A stretch of 64,000 nucleotides of DNA from contig NZ_FNCT01000019.1 of NCBI RefSeq assembly GCF_900100495.1, positions 33,477 through 97,476 on the forward strand, read 5' to 3'. Under the pieces are notes generated by a model, which saw nothing but the letters and a program-made list of their open reading frames with translations, was not told where the DNA came from and searched no databases. The stretch comes from Pseudomonas benzenivorans (GTDB taxonomy: Bacteria > Pseudomonadota > Gammaproteobacteria > Pseudomonadales > Pseudomonadaceae). Positions 52,909-61,043 of the stretch are shown one piece after another (the first letter of the stretch is position 1; each line of letters opens with the position of its first letter). A program made the position numbers and the translations under genes.

Positions 52909-53955
52909 ATGACCGACCGCCTCACCCTGCTGCGTCCCGACGACTGGCATATTCACCTGCGCGATGGCGCCGTATTGCAGCACACCGTCGCCGACGTCGC
53001 CCGCACCTTCGCCCGCGCCATCATCATGCCGAACCTGGTGCCGCCGGTGCGCAATACCAGCGAAGCCGACGCCTATCGCCAGCGCATCCTGGCCGCGCGC
53101 CCGGCCGGCAGCCGCTTCGAGCCGCTGATGGTGCTCTACCTCACCGACCTGACCAGCGCGCAGGACGTGCGCGCGGCCAAGGCCTCGGGCTTCGTCCATG
53201 CGGCCAAACTCTATCCGGCCGGCGCCACCACCAACTCGGATTCCGGCGTCACCAGCATCGACAAGATCTTCCCGGCACTCGAAGCCATGGCCGAAATCGG
53301 CCTGCCGCTGTTGGTGCACGGCGAAGTGACGCGCAGCGAGATCGACGTGTTCGACCGCGAGAAATTCTTCATCGACGAACAGCTGAGCCGGGTGGTCGAG
53401 CGCTTCCCGACCCTCAAGGTGGTGTTCGAGCACATCACCACCCGCGATGCGGTGGAGTTCGTCAACGCGGCCTCGGCCAACGTCGGTGCCACCATCACCG
53501 CCCACCACCTGCTGTACAACCGCAACCACATGCTGGTTGGCGGCATTCGTCCGCACTTCTACTGCCTGCCGATCCTCAAGCGCAACCTGCACCAGGAAGC
53601 CCTGCTCGACGCGGCCACCAGCGGCAGCACCAAGTTCTTCCTCGGCACCGATTCGGCGCCCCACGCCAAGCACGCCAAGGAAGCCGCCTGCGGTTGCGCC
53701 GGCTGCTACACCGCCTATGCCGCCATCGAGTTGTACGCCGAGGCCTTCGAGCAGCGCAATGCGCTGGACAAGCTGGAAGCCTTCGCCAGCCAGAATGGCC
53801 CGGACTTCTACGGCCTGCCGCGCAACGGCGAGACCATCACCCTGGTGCGCCAGGACTGGACCGCGCCCGCCAGCCTGCCGCTCGGCGAACATACCGTGAT
53901 CCCCCTGCGCGCCGGCGAAACCCTGCGCTGGCGCCTGCTGGAGGTAGACGCGTGA
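52909..53955 (+). CDS. pyrC: Dihydroorotase
   Basis: The 348-residue class II dihydroorotase cyclises N-carbamoyl-aspartate in UMP synthesis. The metal-binding HIHLRDG (His14, His16), the carbamylated Lys100 in AAKLYPAGATTNS, VHGEVT and the C-terminal GTDSAPHAKHAKEAACGCAG are all visible. It is divergent from motY and overlaps rnt by 4 nt, so the two are coupled. Confidence 0.97.
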   Translation: MTDRLTLLRPDDWHIHLRDGAVLQHTVADVARTFARAIIMPNLVPPVRNTSEADAYRQRILAARPAGSRFEPLMVLYLTDLTSAQDVRAAKASGFVHAAKLYPAGATTNSDSGVTSIDKIFPALEAMAEIGLPLLVHGEVTRSEIDVFDREKFFIDEQLSRVVERFPTLKVVFEHITTRDAVEFVNAASANVGATITAHHLLYNRNHMLVGGIRPHFYCLPILKRNLHQEALLDAATSGSTKFFLGTDSAPHAKHAKEAACGCAGCYTAYAAIELYAEAFEQRNALDKLEAFASQNGPDFYGLPRNGETITLVRQDWTAPASLPLGEHTVIPLRAGETLRWRLLEVDA

Positions 53956-54629
53956 GCGGTGAACATTTCGACAGCGAACTGGACAGCCCCAGCACCGGCA
54001 GTGGCTCGCGCCATCCGATGGCAGCACGCTTTCGCGGCTACCTGCCGGTGGTGGTGGACGTGGAAACCGGTGGCTTCAACTGCGCCACCGACGCCCTGCT
54101 GGAGATCGCCGCCACCACCATTGGCATGGACGAACAGGGGTTCCTCTATCCCGAGCACACCCTGTTCTACCGGGTCGAGCCGTTCGAGGGCGCCAATATC
54201 GAACAGGCGGCGCTGGAGTTCACCGGCATCAAGCTCGACCACCCGCTGCGCATGGCGGTGAGCGAAGAACACGCCCTGACGGAAATTTTCCGCAGCCTGC
54301 GCAAGTCGCTGAAAGCCAACGGCTGCAAGCGGGCGATTCTGGTCGGGCATAACAGCAGCTTCGACCTCGGTTTCCTCAATGCCGCCGTGACCCGTTGCGA
54401 CATCAAGCGCAATCCGTTCCATCCCTTCTCCAGTTTCGACACCGCCACCCTGGCCGGCCTCGCCTACGGCCAGACCGTGCTGGCCCGAGCCTGCCAGGCG
54501 GCCGGTATCGAATTCGACGGCCGCGAGGCGCATTCGGCGCGCTACGACACGGAAAAGACCGCCGAACTGTTCTGCGGCATCGTCAACCGCTGGAAGGAAA
54601 TGGGCGGTTGGATGGAATTCGACGAGTAA
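53952..54629 (+). CDS. rnt: Ribonuclease T
   Basis: The 225-residue DEDD exonuclease trims tRNA and other RNA 3' ends. Exo I is VVDVETGGFN (Asp36, Glu38), Exo II is the LVGHNSSFDLGFL segment and Exo III is HSARYDTEKTAELF. The GTG at 53952 overlaps the pyrC stop (GTGA). The bidirectional terminator just downstream separates it from the convergent peroxiredoxin gene. Confidence 0.97.
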   Translation: MSGEHFDSELDSPSTGSGSRHPMAARFRGYLPVVVDVETGGFNCATDALLEIAATTIGMDEQGFLYPEHTLFYRVEPFEGANIEQAALEFTGIKLDHPLRMAVSEEHALTEIFRSLRKSLKANGCKRAILVGHNSSFDLGFLNAAVTRCDIKRNPFHPFSSFDTATLAGLAYGQTVLARACQAAGIEFDGREAHSARYDTEKTAELFCGIVNRWKEMGGWMEFDE

Positions 54630-54650
54630 GTCGTACCAGGCACATCCCGC

Positions 54651-54687
54651 GCACAAAAAAACCGGCCTTAAGCCGGTTTTTTTGTGC
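54651..54687. terminator. Bidirectional terminator between rnt and the peroxiredoxin gene
   Basis: A 37-nt almost perfect palindrome: GCACAAAAAAACCGGC, loop CTTAA, and the mirrored arm ending TTTTTTTGTGC. A7 on one side and T7 on the other let it end transcripts from both convergent genes. Confidence 0.95.
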
Positions 54688-54700
54688 AGCGCCGAAAGCC

Positions 54701-55303
54701 TTACAGGCTGGCAGCGTGCTCGGCCAGGTACTTGGCCACGCCTTCCGGCGAGGCGGTCATGCCCTTGTCGCCCTTCTTCCAGTTGGCTGGGCAGACTTCA
54801 CCGTATTCTTCGGTGAACTGCAGGGCATCGACCAGACGCAACAGCTCGTCCATGTTGCGGCCCAGCGGCAGGTCGTTGACGATCTGCGAACGCACCACGC
54901 CGTTGGTGTCGATCAGGAAGGCGCCACGGAAGGCCACGCCGCCTTCGGACTCGACGTCGTAGGCCTTGCAGATGTCGTGGTTGATGTCGGCCGCCAGGGT
55001 GTACTTGACCGGGCCGATGCCGCCCAGGTCCACCGGGGTGTTGCGCCAGGCGTTATGGGTGAAGTGGGAGTCGATGGACACGCCGATCACTTCGACGTTG
55101 CGCGCCTGGAACTCGGGGATGCGGCGATCCAGGGCGATCAGCTCGGACGGGCAGACGAAGGTGAAGTCCAGCGGGTAGAAGAACACCAGACCATATTTGC
55201 CTTTGATCGCCGAGGACAGGCTGAAGCTGTCGACGATTTCGCCATTGCCCAGTACGGCAGCGACGTTGAAGTCCGGGGCTTGCTTACCTACGAGTACGCT
55301 CAT
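54701..55303 (-). CDS. Typical 2-Cys peroxiredoxin (AhpC/TSA)
   Basis: The 200-residue thiol peroxidase reduces hydrogen and organic peroxides. The peroxidatic Cys51 is in DFTFVCPSEL and the resolving Cys lies in EVCPANWKKG near residue 170, as in typical 2-Cys peroxiredoxins. It corresponds to the peroxiredoxin upstream of bfd in P. aeruginosa. AAGGAGATATCGA precedes the ATG. The ~295-nt region upstream holds its promoter and the bfd promoter. Confidence 0.95.
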   Translation of the reverse strand: MSVLVGKQAPDFNVAAVLGNGEIVDSFSLSSAIKGKYGLVFFYPLDFTFVCPSELIALDRRIPEFQARNVEVIGVSIDSHFTHNAWRNTPVDLGGIGPVKYTLAADINHDICKAYDVESEGGVAFRGAFLIDTNGVVRSQIVNDLPLGRNMDELLRLVDALQFTEEYGEVCPANWKKGDKGMTASPEGVAKYLAEHAASL

Positions 55304-55531
55304 TCGATATCTCCTTGAGTGACGAGTGCGACGCGAGCCGATTTAACTTTAGAGCTGTCGAACGACAACCAGATGACGCGGCTCGCGCCACCACGGCCGA
55401 GCATCATACACCGCGATTTTGAGCCCCGCCCACCGCTTTTGCCCCTGGAACTAGCGTGCCGGGTACGTGGCCCAGCATGACCGTTCATCAGCTTTCACCG
55501 GCCGTCAGCACAACTTGTGCGAGCACGCTTT

Positions 55532-55550
55532 GACAAGCATTCTCATTAAC
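55532..55550 (+). promoter_or_regulatory. Fur box upstream of bfd
   Basis: GACAAGCATTCTCATTAAC matches the 19-nt Fur consensus GATAATGATAATCATTATC at 13 of 19 positions, 49 nt before the bfd start. P. aeruginosa bfd is iron-repressed via Fur, so this is a credible operator. The overlap with the -35/-10 region was not resolved. Confidence 0.65.
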
Positions 55551-55598
55551 ATTAGTATCCTTCACCAACCAGCCACTCCCATGCGACGAGCCCCAACT

Positions 55599-55817
55599 AT
55601 GTACGTCTGCCTCTGCGAAGGTGTCACCGACGGTCAGATCCGCGATGCAATCTATGAAGGTTGCTGCAGTTATCGCGATGTTCGGGAAACCCTCGGCGTA
55701 GCCAGCCAATGCGGCAAATGCGCCTGCCTGGCCAAGCAGGTGGTACGCGAAACCCTGAGCGAAGTGCAGAGCAGCCAGGACGCGCTGGCCTACCCAACCA
55801 GCTTTGTCGCCGCCTGA
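55599..55817 (+). CDS. bfd: Bacterioferritin-associated ferredoxin
   Basis: The 72-residue [2Fe-2S] protein mobilises iron from bacterioferritin. The four cluster ligands are Cys4 and Cys6 (MYVCLCEGVTD) and Cys38 and Cys41 (ASQCGKCACLA). I use the ATG at 55599, since the family begins MYVCLC; an in-frame ATG at 55581 would add 6 residues. A Fur box lies upstream. Its partner gene bfrB follows. Confidence 0.95.
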   Translation: MYVCLCEGVTDGQIRDAIYEGCCSYRDVRETLGVASQCGKCACLAKQVVRETLSEVQSSQDALAYPTSFVAA

Positions 55818-55830
55818 TTTCATCACGGCC

Positions 55831-55860
55831 AAAAAACCGGACCTCGAGTCCGGTTTTTTT
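55831..55860 (+). terminator. Rho-independent terminator of bfd
   Basis: A stem AACCGGA / TCCGGTT with loop CCTCGAG is flanked by A6 and T7, 13 nt past the stop. It separates bfd from bfrB transcription. Confidence 0.92.
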
Positions 55861-56008
55861 ATGCCTGTAATTCAAGCGCTTAGGCTTTAAATGTAGAGCC
55901 CAACCGTTCTTATTGATATTTGATTTGATTTCAATTACTTAGGTTTGACAGCCCCTATTCATCGGGCCAAACTTTTACGTCACCTCTCCCAGCAAGGCAG
56001 CCCCGGAC

Positions 56009-56479
56009 ATGAAAGGCGATAAGAAAGTCATCCAGCATCTGAACAAGATCCTCGGTAACGAGTTGGTCGCCATCAACCAGTACTTCCTGCATGCGCGGAT
56101 GTACGAAGACTGGGGCCTGAAAAAGCTCGGCGAGCACGAGTACCACGAGTCCATCGACGAAATGAAGCATGCGGACAAACTGGTCAAGCGCATCCTCTTT
56201 CTCGAAGGCCTGCCGAACCTGCAGGATCTGGGCAAGCTGATGATCGGCGAGAATACCCAGGAAATGCTCGAGAGCGACCTGAAGATCGAGCACAAGGCCC
56301 ACGCCGACCTGAAGGCAGCGATCGCCTACTGCGAGAGCATCGGCGACTACGCCAGCCGCGAGCTACTGGAAGATATCCTCTGCTCGGAAGAGGACCACAT
56401 CGACTGGCTGGAAACCCAGCTCGACCTGATCGGCAAGGTCGGCCTGCAGAACTACCTGCAGTCGCAGATGGACGAATAA
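56009..56479 (+). CDS. bfrB: Bacterioferritin
   Basis: The 156-residue protein forms 24-mer iron-storage shells with heme. The ferroxidase ligands include Glu18, Glu51 and His54, and the heme-binding Met52 is in SIDEMKHADK, so this is the heme type. It partners with Bfd, encoded just upstream behind its own terminator. A terminator follows. Confidence 0.97.
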   Translation: MKGDKKVIQHLNKILGNELVAINQYFLHARMYEDWGLKKLGEHEYHESIDEMKHADKLVKRILFLEGLPNLQDLGKLMIGENTQEMLESDLKIEHKAHADLKAAIAYCESIGDYASRELLEDILCSEEDHIDWLETQLDLIGKVGLQNYLQSQMDE

Positions 56480-56497
56480 TTTTCGACCGATATGAAA

Positions 56498-56524
56498 ACG
56501 GGAGCCATGGGCTCCCGTTTTTTT
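56498..56524 (+). terminator. Rho-independent terminator of bfrB
   Basis: A 9-bp perfect stem (ACGGGAGCC / GGCTCCCGT) with ATG loop is followed by T7, 18 nt past the stop. Confidence 0.93.
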
Positions 56525-56554
56525 GCCTGCGGCCATTGCGCCTGGCGCACGCAG

Positions 56555-56577
56555 AAAAAACCCCGCCACGGCGGGGT
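56555..56577 (-). terminator. Rho-independent terminator of grxD
   Basis: CCCCGC / GCGGGG hairpin with CACG loop is preceded on the plus strand by A6, a U-run for the minus-strand transcript, 20 nt past the grxD stop. Confidence 0.88.
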
Positions 56578-56596
56578 CTCTCGGCGAAAGTCCGAC

Positions 56597-56923
56597 TCAG
56601 GCGTCGGCTTTGTGCACGGCATTCTTGATCAGGGTCTGCAGTTCACCCTTCTCGAACAGCTCGGCCATGATGTCGCTGCCGCCGACCAGCTCGCCGCCGA
56701 CCCACAGCTGCGGGAAAGTCGGCCAGTTGGCGTACTTCGGCAGGTTGGCGCGGATTTCCGGGTTCTGCAGAATGTCGACGTAGGCGAATTTCTCGCCGCA
56801 GGCCATCACCACTTGCGCGGCACGGGAGGAAAAGCCGCACTGCGGAGCGTTCGGCGAGCCTTTCATGTACAGCAGAACGGTGTTGTTGGCGATCTGCTCT
56901 TTGATGGTTTCGATGATATCCAT
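56597..56923 (-). CDS. grxD: Monothiol glutaredoxin Grx4 type
   Basis: The 108-residue protein has the CGFS active site (APQCGFSSRA, Cys29) and the GSH-binding WPTFPQLWVGGELVGGSDIM. Monothiol CGFS glutaredoxins bind and transfer [2Fe-2S] clusters. In P. aeruginosa it follows the bfr locus, as here. The gene is convergent with bfrB. Confidence 0.97.
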   Translation of the reverse strand: MDIIETIKEQIANNTVLLYMKGSPNAPQCGFSSRAAQVVMACGEKFAYVDILQNPEIRANLPKYANWPTFPQLWVGGELVGGSDIMAELFEKGELQTLIKNAVHKADA

Positions 56924-57103
56924 GGGGCACCTCAGGTCTTAACTTTCCGACTCACGGGTCGGCACGGTGGCCGCATTGTAGCGAAAAGCCGAGCGCAATG
57001 CTCGGCCTTGCCTCGGCTGGTTCGCCCCCACACCAGCCTGGATCCGGGAGCTGCGTCAGAATGACGCGCGGCTATTGCCCGGATTGCACCCTGGCTACGG
57101 CTC

Positions 57104-59212
57104 TTACGCCGCATCCACCTGAACCGGCACGCCATTGAGCGCCGCATTGCCAGACAGGCTGTCGAGCTGGCGCTCATCGGTCAGATCGTTGGCACTGGCG
57201 CCCGGTTGCTCGCTGGCGATGCCCATTTGCACCCCTGGACGCGCATGCCCCCAGCCGTGCGGCAGGCTGACCACGCCGGGCATCATTTCCTCGCTGGCGG
57301 CCACTTCCACCTCGATCGCCCCGACCCGCGAACGCACCCGCACCGGCTGGCCGTCGACGAGGCCGCGCTGGGCCAGGTCCGCCGGGTTCATCAACAGCTG
57401 ATGGCGTGGCTTGCCTTTCACCAGGCGGTGGTAGTTGTGCATCCAGGAATTGTTGCTGCGCACATGCCGGCGGCCGATCAGCAGCAATTCGCCGGCCTTG
57501 GGCAGCGCTTGCGCGGCGAAGCGTTGCAGGTCTGCGATGAGGATGGCCGGCGCCGCCTGCACCTGCTGCGTCGCAGTTTTCAAGCGCCCGCCGAGATTCG
57601 GCTTGAGTGCGCCGAGGTCCAGCCCATGCGGGTGATCACGCAGCGTCGCCAAGGACAATTTGCGTTCGGAGCGATCGCCGTAGGGGCCGAAGCGCAGGCC
57701 CATGTCGATCATCTGTTCCGGCGCCATGCTCGGCTTCAACTCGCCGCCGGTCTTCGCCGCGAAGGCCTTGGCCAGGCCGACGAAGATCTCCCAGTCGTGC
57801 AGCGCGCCCATCGGCTTGGCCAGCACCGCCTGGTTGAAGCGGGTGACGTTGCGCACCGCGAACAGGTTGAAGGTGGTGTCGTAGTGATCGTGCTCCAGCG
57901 GCGCGGTGGGCGGCAGGATCAGGTCGGCGTAACGGGTGGTTTCGTTGATATAGAAGTCGATGCTGAGCATGAACTCCAGGCCGTCCAGCGCCTGTTCCAG
58001 TTGGCGCCCGTTGGGCGTGGACAGCACCGGATTGCCGGCGACGGTGACCAGGGCGCGGATCTGCCCCTCGCCTTCCGTGAGCATTTCCTCGGCCAGGGCC
58101 GCCACCGGCAGCTCGCCGCCGTATTCCGGCAAGCCGGACACGCGGCTCTGCCAACGGTTGAAATGCCCACCCGAGGTCGAGGCGACCAGATCCACCGCCG
58201 GCTCGGTGCAGAGTGCGCCACCAACCCGATCGAGGTTGCCGGTGACCAGATTGATCAATTGCACCAGCCATTGGCAGAGAGAGCCGAAGGCCTGGGTCGA
58301 CACGCCCATGCGCCCGTAGCACACGGCCTTGTCGGCGGCGGCGAAGTCGCGCGCCAGCTGCCGGATCGTCCCGGCCGGCACGCCACAGCGCGCGCTCATG
58401 GCTTCGGCGGTGAAAGCGGCGATGGCCTGGCGCACCGCGTCCAGCCCCGCCACCGGCAGGTGGCTGGCGCCGGTCAGCTGCTCCTCGAACAGGGTATTGA
58501 GCATGGCCAGCAGCAGCGCCGCGTCCTGGCCCGGCCGGACGAACAGATGCTGGTCGGCGATGGCGGCGGTTTCGCTGCGCCGCGGGTCGACCACCACCAG
58601 CTTGCCGCCACGCGTCTTGATGGCTTTCAGGCGTTTTTCCACATCCGGCACGGTCATGATGCTGCCGTTGGAGGCCAGCGGGTTGCCACCGAGGATCAGC
58701 ATGAAGTCGGTGTGATCGATATCGGGGATCGGGATCAGCAGGCCATGGCCGTACATCAGGTGGCTGGTCAGGTGGTGCGGTAACTGGTCGACCGAAGTGG
58801 CGGAATAGCGGTTGCGGGTCTTCAACTGGCCGAGGAAGTAACTGCTGTGGGTCATCAAGCCATAGTTATGCACGCTCGGATTGCCCTGATAGACCGCCAC
58901 GGCGTTCTGCCCATGCCGCTCCTGGATCGCGCTCAAGCGCTCGGCGACCAGGGCGAAGGCCTCGTCCCAGTCGATGGCCTGCCACTCGCTGCCGACCCGG
59001 CGCATCGGCTGGCGCAGGCGATCGGGGTCGTTCTGGATGTCCTGCAAGGCCACGGCCTTGGGGCAGATATGGCCACGACTGAAACTATCCTGGGCGTCGC
59101 CCTTGATCGAGCGGATCTGGCTCGAGCCGTCAGCTTGCAGCTCGGTTTCGATGGTCAGGCCGCAGATGGCTTCGCAGAGATGGCACGCACGGTGATGGAG
59201 GGTCTTGGTCAT
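57104..59212 (-). CDS. Molybdopterin-dependent oxidoreductase (formate dehydrogenase-like family)
   Basis: The 702-residue protein belongs to the Mo/W-bisPGD family. The N-terminal 4Fe-4S ligands are Cys10, Cys13, Cys17 and Cys50 (RACHLCEAICG; RGHICPKA). Cofactor-binding segments include ILGGNPLASNGSIMTVPDVE, VVVDPRRSETAAIADQHLFV and the C-terminal dinucleotide domain (NSWMHNYHRL...LMNPADLAQRG; SLPHGWGH). The substrate is unknown. There is no Tat signal, so it is cytoplasmic. No partner subunits are nearby, so its electron acceptor is unclear. Confidence 0.88.
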   Translation of the reverse strand: MTKTLHHRACHLCEAICGLTIETELQADGSSQIRSIKGDAQDSFSRGHICPKAVALQDIQNDPDRLRQPMRRVGSEWQAIDWDEAFALVAERLSAIQERHGQNAVAVYQGNPSVHNYGLMTHSSYFLGQLKTRNRYSATSVDQLPHHLTSHLMYGHGLLIPIPDIDHTDFMLILGGNPLASNGSIMTVPDVEKRLKAIKTRGGKLVVVDPRRSETAAIADQHLFVRPGQDAALLLAMLNTLFEEQLTGASHLPVAGLDAVRQAIAAFTAEAMSARCGVPAGTIRQLARDFAAADKAVCYGRMGVSTQAFGSLCQWLVQLINLVTGNLDRVGGALCTEPAVDLVASTSGGHFNRWQSRVSGLPEYGGELPVAALAEEMLTEGEGQIRALVTVAGNPVLSTPNGRQLEQALDGLEFMLSIDFYINETTRYADLILPPTAPLEHDHYDTTFNLFAVRNVTRFNQAVLAKPMGALHDWEIFVGLAKAFAAKTGGELKPSMAPEQMIDMGLRFGPYGDRSERKLSLATLRDHPHGLDLGALKPNLGGRLKTATQQVQAAPAILIADLQRFAAQALPKAGELLLIGRRHVRSNNSWMHNYHRLVKGKPRHQLLMNPADLAQRGLVDGQPVRVRSRVGAIEVEVAASEEMMPGVVSLPHGWGHARPGVQMGIASEQPGASANDLTDERQLDSLSGNAALNGVPVQVDAA

Positions 59213-59309
59213 GGCCTAGCCTCATATTCTTGTTCAAGACGACTGCTTTGGTCGGTACGAACATGACTATGGAGACTGGAGGGGAACTGCGCTAGCAGCG
59301 TTCGTCTCA

Positions 59310-59340
59310 TGAATCGGCCGGCATCATGCCAGCCGATTCA
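59310..59340. other. Strong hairpin downstream of a lipoprotein gene
   Basis: TGAATCGGC-C-GGC-ATCAT-GCC-A-GCCGATTCA is a 31-nt interrupted palindrome lying 20 nt past the left-strand lipoprotein stop. It lacks a U-run, so it may be a weak terminator or an RNA-stabilising hairpin. Confidence 0.45.
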
Positions 59341-59359
59341 GGCTAACGACTGCCGACTC

Positions 59360-59791
59360 TTAACGAATCGCAGTCACGGTGCCTTTGTTGCCGGTCACTT
59401 TGACGTTGACCGCCTTGTACACCAGATAATCCTGCACGCTTACTTCGTAGCGCGGCGCGACGATCAGGTCGGCACCGGAGGATTTCACGGCCTTGAACGC
59501 GGCTGCGGACTTGGCGGTGGCGACCGGGTCGAGCCCCAGGGCAAAACCACCTTCGCCACCACCGTAGGTCACGCCGTCGGCGAACTGGGTATCGCCACCC
59601 AGCTTGAACATGCCGAACAGGATGTTCACCGACGATTGACCGGTGATGGTCTCGCCGACCTTCACATCGGCCTTGAGGTCAGTGGTGACTTCGCCATTGA
59701 GCGGCGCAGTCGGCTGGCTGACGTTCTGGCTGGCACAGCCAGTCAACAGGGCGAAAGTCGAGATGGCGGCGATAGACGCGATGCGTTTCAT
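59360..59791 (-). CDS. Hypothetical lipoprotein
   Basis: The 143-residue protein begins MKRIASIAAISTFALLTGC with a lipobox (LLTGC). The rest is a small beta-rich domain: GEVTTDLKADVKVGETITGQ, LFGMFKLGGDTQFADGVTYG and GADLIVAPRYEVSVQDYLVY. It is secreted to the periplasm or outer membrane; function unknown. AAAGGAG lies 7 nt before the ATG. It is divergent from argF. Confidence 0.8.
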   Translation of the reverse strand: MKRIASIAAISTFALLTGCASQNVSQPTAPLNGEVTTDLKADVKVGETITGQSSVNILFGMFKLGGDTQFADGVTYGGGEGGFALGLDPVATAKSAAAFKAVKSSGADLIVAPRYEVSVQDYLVYKAVNVKVTGNKGTVTAIR

Positions 59792-60122
59792 GCAAAACTC
59801 CTTTGCGTAACATTCCATGGAAGCCCCGTTGCGGGGCAATGCATTGCCTGGAAAAGGCGCGGGCATCCTAGAAGCCAACCCCGAAGCGGGCAAGCCAAGA
59901 TGTCGCTTTTGTGATATCTCGCACGACGAAATAGGCAAAGGCTTACACGACGCCCAATAATCCGTAAGCGACCGGACAATTTGCGCCTGCTCGTCATTTG
60001 CTTATAAGATCGCGCCTTCCCCGTTTCGTCGCACTGTGCGGCCCCCAGCCGCAGGTTCTGCCGTTTTCCCTGTTAAAACTTGGCCGTCGAACCTGCGCCC
60101 TGTTGTCAAAAGGTAGTTAACG
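59792..60122. other. Intergenic region before argF
   Basis: About 330 nt, shared by divergent promoters of the lipoprotein gene and argF. A stretch at 59900-59925 (TGTCGCTTTTGTGATATC then TCGCACGACG) has two TGTCGC/TCTCGC-like half-sites ~17 nt apart, faintly like Pseudomonas ArgR sites (TGTCGCN8AA). This is weak. A TATAAG box at 60003-60008 is a possible -10 element for argF. Confidence 0.35.
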
Positions 60123-61043
60123 ATGAGCGCAAGACACTTTCTCTCGCTGATGGACTGCACGCCGGACGAACTGGTGAGCCTGATCCGCCGCGGCATCGAG
60201 CTGAAGGACTTGCGCAACCGCGGCGTACTGTTCGAGCCGTTGAAGAACCGCGTGCTGGGGATGATCTTCGAAAAAGCCTCGACCCGCACCCGCTTGTCCT
60301 TCGAGGCGGGCATGATCCAACTCGGCGGCCAGGCGATCTTCCTCTCGCCGCGCGACACCCAACTCGGCCGTGGCGAGCCGATCGGCGATGCCGCCATCGT
60401 CATGTCGCGCATGCTCGATGCGGTGATGATCCGCACCTTCGCCCACAGCAACCTGACCGAGTTCGCCGCCCACTCGCGCGTACCGGTGATCAACGGCCTG
60501 TCCGATGATCTGCATCCCTGCCAACTGCTGGCCGATATGCAGACCTTCCTCGAACACCGCGGCAGCATCGCCGGCAAGACCGTGGCCTGGATCGGCGACG
60601 GCAACAACATGTGCAACTCCTATATAGAGGCGGCGCAGCAATTCGACTTCCAACTGCGCGTCGCCTGTCCCGAGGGCTACGAGCCGAATGCCGGGTTCCT
60701 GGCCCAGGCCGGCGACCGCGTGCAGATCGTCCGTGACCCGCGCGAAGCGGTAGCCGGCGCGCACCTGGTGAGCACCGACGTATGGGCCTCGATGGGCCAG
60801 GAAGAAGAAATCGCCGAACGCCTCAAGCTGTTCAAGCCGTACCAGGTCAACCGCGAACTGCTCGATAGCGCCGCCGAGGATGTGCTGTTCCTGCATTGCC
60901 TGCCGGCCCACCGCGGCGAGGAGATCAGCGAGGATCTGCTCGACGACCAGCGTTCGGCGGCCTGGGACCAGGCAGAGAACCGCCTGCATGCGCAGAAGGC
61001 GCTGCTGGAATTCCTCGTCGAACCGGCCTACCACCACGCATGA
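60123..61043 (+). CDS. argF: Ornithine carbamoyltransferase (anabolic)
   Basis: The 306-residue enzyme makes citrulline from ornithine and carbamoyl phosphate. STRTR (EKASTRTRLSFEAGM), HPCQ (LSDDLHPCQLLADMQT) and the ornithine loop FLHCLPAHRGEE are visible. It lies upstream of an ABC ATPase gene, overlapping it by 4 nt, the arrangement of P. aeruginosa argF (rather than catabolic arcB). Confidence 0.97.
   Translation: MSARHFLSLMDCTPDELVSLIRRGIELKDLRNRGVLFEPLKNRVLGMIFEKASTRTRLSFEAGMIQLGGQAIFLSPRDTQLGRGEPIGDAAIVMSRMLDAVMIRTFAHSNLTEFAAHSRVPVINGLSDDLHPCQLLADMQTFLEHRGSIAGKTVAWIGDGNNMCNSYIEAAQQFDFQLRVACPEGYEPNAGFLAQAGDRVQIVRDPREAVAGAHLVSTDVWASMGQEEEIAERLKLFKPYQVNRELLDSAAEDVLFLHCLPAHRGEEISEDLLDDQRSAAWDQAENRLHAQKALLEFLVEPAYHHA

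Noticed and set aside
59900..59925. ArgR operator for argF
   Set aside because: The TGTCGC-like half-sites match the P. aeruginosa consensus only loosely and the trailing AA is missing from the first.
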